Assembly: GCA_032249055.1 (NCBI GenBank)
Contig: JAVVGP010000046.1
Location: 1 to 6,967, forward strand
From: SCGC-AAA471-B05 sp032249055
GTDB taxonomy: Archaea; Thermoproteota; Thermoprotei; Gearchaeales; Gearchaeaceae
Reading direction: 5' to 3'
Length of the DNA: 6,967 nucleotides
Made by a program: the position numbers and the translations under genes. The notes under the pieces were generated by a model. It was given only the letters and a program-made list of their open reading frames with translations. It was not told the DNA's origin and did not search any database. Below are positions 6,721 to 6,967 of the stretch, in pieces (position 1 is the first letter of the stretch; each line of letters opens with the position of its first letter).

Positions 6721-6751
6721 TTTATGATGGCCGGCGGCGGGCCATCATAAA
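6721..6751. terminator. GC-core perfect hairpin after the aminotransferase gene; possible terminator
   Basis: The arms TTTATGATGGCC (6721-6732) and GGCCATCATAAA (6740-6751) are exact reverse complements: a 12-bp stem with a 7-base loop, GGCGGCG. The central 15 bases (6729-6743) are entirely G and C, in sharp contrast to the AT-rich surroundings. It lies 26 bases after the aminotransferase stop and is followed by a T-rich tract (6753-6771), so it could end transcription of that gene; archaeal termination relies mainly on the T tract, so the stem may serve RNA 3'-end stability instead. On the plus strand the core also has four G runs of two or three bases, a weak two-tier quadruplex possibility. 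It could equally be an internal part of the inverted-repeat element. Confidence 0.6.
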
Positions 6752-6917
6752 ATAATTTTATTATATTTTTAAAAGAATCTGAATAAACTAAAGAAAATTC
6801 ATAATCAAGACTGTGGTATAATTATTATTTCTTCTAAAATTTCATACGTTTTTAAATGAGAAATTTATTTTATTCTAGATTGTTAAAAATCTTTGATAAA
6901 TGTTTTTTAAAATATTT

Positions 6918-6940
6918 CCACTAGAAATAAAGGGGTCATT
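6918..6940 (-). repeat. Right inverted repeat
   Basis: This is the reverse complement of 6690-6712 at 21 of 23 positions. It is followed by 27 AT-rich bases to the window end with no gene start that can be supported. Confidence 0.85.
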
Positions 6941-6967
6941 AAACCTCATTATAAGGAAGATTATTAT

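Larger units (their letters stand above)
6690..6940. repeat. 251-base unit bounded by 23-base inverted repeats (MITE-like or structured noncoding element)
   Basis: The ends are inverted repeats: 6690-6712 and 6918-6940 match at 21 of 23 positions, with the outer 17 identical (AATGACCCCTTTATTTC on the left). The left copy contains the stop codon of the aminotransferase. The interior has no credible gene on either strand; it is AT-rich except for the hairpin at 6721-6751. A weaker 7-base inverted pair lies at 6837-6843 and 6860-6866. Size, terminal inverted repeats and lack of coding capacity fit a miniature transposable element, but no target-site duplication is convincing: ATTAA occurs near both ends at unequal distance and is common in this DNA. 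A structured RNA or regulatory region closed by the 23-base stem is the alternative. Confidence 0.55.
6695..6967. other. Noncoding tail of the window
   Basis: These 273 bases hold no supportable protein gene on either strand. The inverted-repeat unit and hairpin occupy most of it. Short frames that open here stop within a few codons. Bases 6941-6967 include TTATAAGG, which could be part of a promoter for a gene beyond the window, but nothing confirms this. Confidence 0.6.

Noticed and set aside
6724..6750. An eight-codon frame (M-M-A-G-G-G-P-S) through the hairpin, with a similar one on the other strand
   Set aside because: It arises because the palindrome contains ATG and TAA/TTA on its arms. 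The length and lack of a ribosome site make it a by-product of symmetry.
6683..6942. ATTAA near both ends of the inverted-repeat unit as a target-site duplication
   Set aside because: On the left it is two bases away from the repeat, while on the right it overlaps the repeat. The motif is very common in this AT-rich DNA.

Overview
The window looks like archaeal DNA from a strongly AT-rich genome. The clearest evidence is a 57-codon Sec61-beta gene (2900-3073) of the archaeal type and a DUF2070 membrane protein, a family I know from archaea. Gene starts have little or no Shine-Dalgarno sequence, and TATA-like elements sit about 25-34 bases upstream of start codons. The Sec61-beta/DUF2070 pairing fits a Thermoproteota (TACK) lineage, but I cannot name the organism.

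Layout. A compact plus-strand operon fills 15-4854: a polyprenol/dolichol-kinase-like membrane protein; a 755-residue protein that I read as a shortened, catalytically dead relative of the archaeal DNA polymerase D large subunit (DP2); Sec61-beta; and a DUF2070 protein (predicted lipid hydrolase on an N-terminal membrane domain). The first two genes overlap by an ATGA, and the other gaps are 12 and 5 bases. The operon converges on, and overlaps by 30 bases, a minus-strand adenosine-specific kinase gene (4825-5313). That gene is divergent from a class-III PLP aminotransferase (5348-6694), and only 34 bases lie between the two start codons. After the aminotransferase comes a noncoding stretch (6695-6967) that holds most of a 251-base unit bounded by 23-base inverted repeats. 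Inside the unit is a 12-bp perfect hairpin with a pure G+C core, very unlike its surroundings.

How the genes fit together. Three of the four operon genes point to the membrane: lipid-carrier phosphorylation, protein translocation and lipid hydrolysis. The PolD-like gene is the outlier. It keeps what look like all three DP2 zinc modules (12 cysteines) and can be aligned by eye from end to end, but the catalytic aspartate motif and several core signatures are missing. This is the strongest candidate for an undescribed system: a polymerase-derived, probably non-enzymatic zinc protein encoded with membrane-biogenesis genes. The adenosine kinase and aminotransferase are ordinary metabolic genes. 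All family calls were made by reading motifs; no database search was run.
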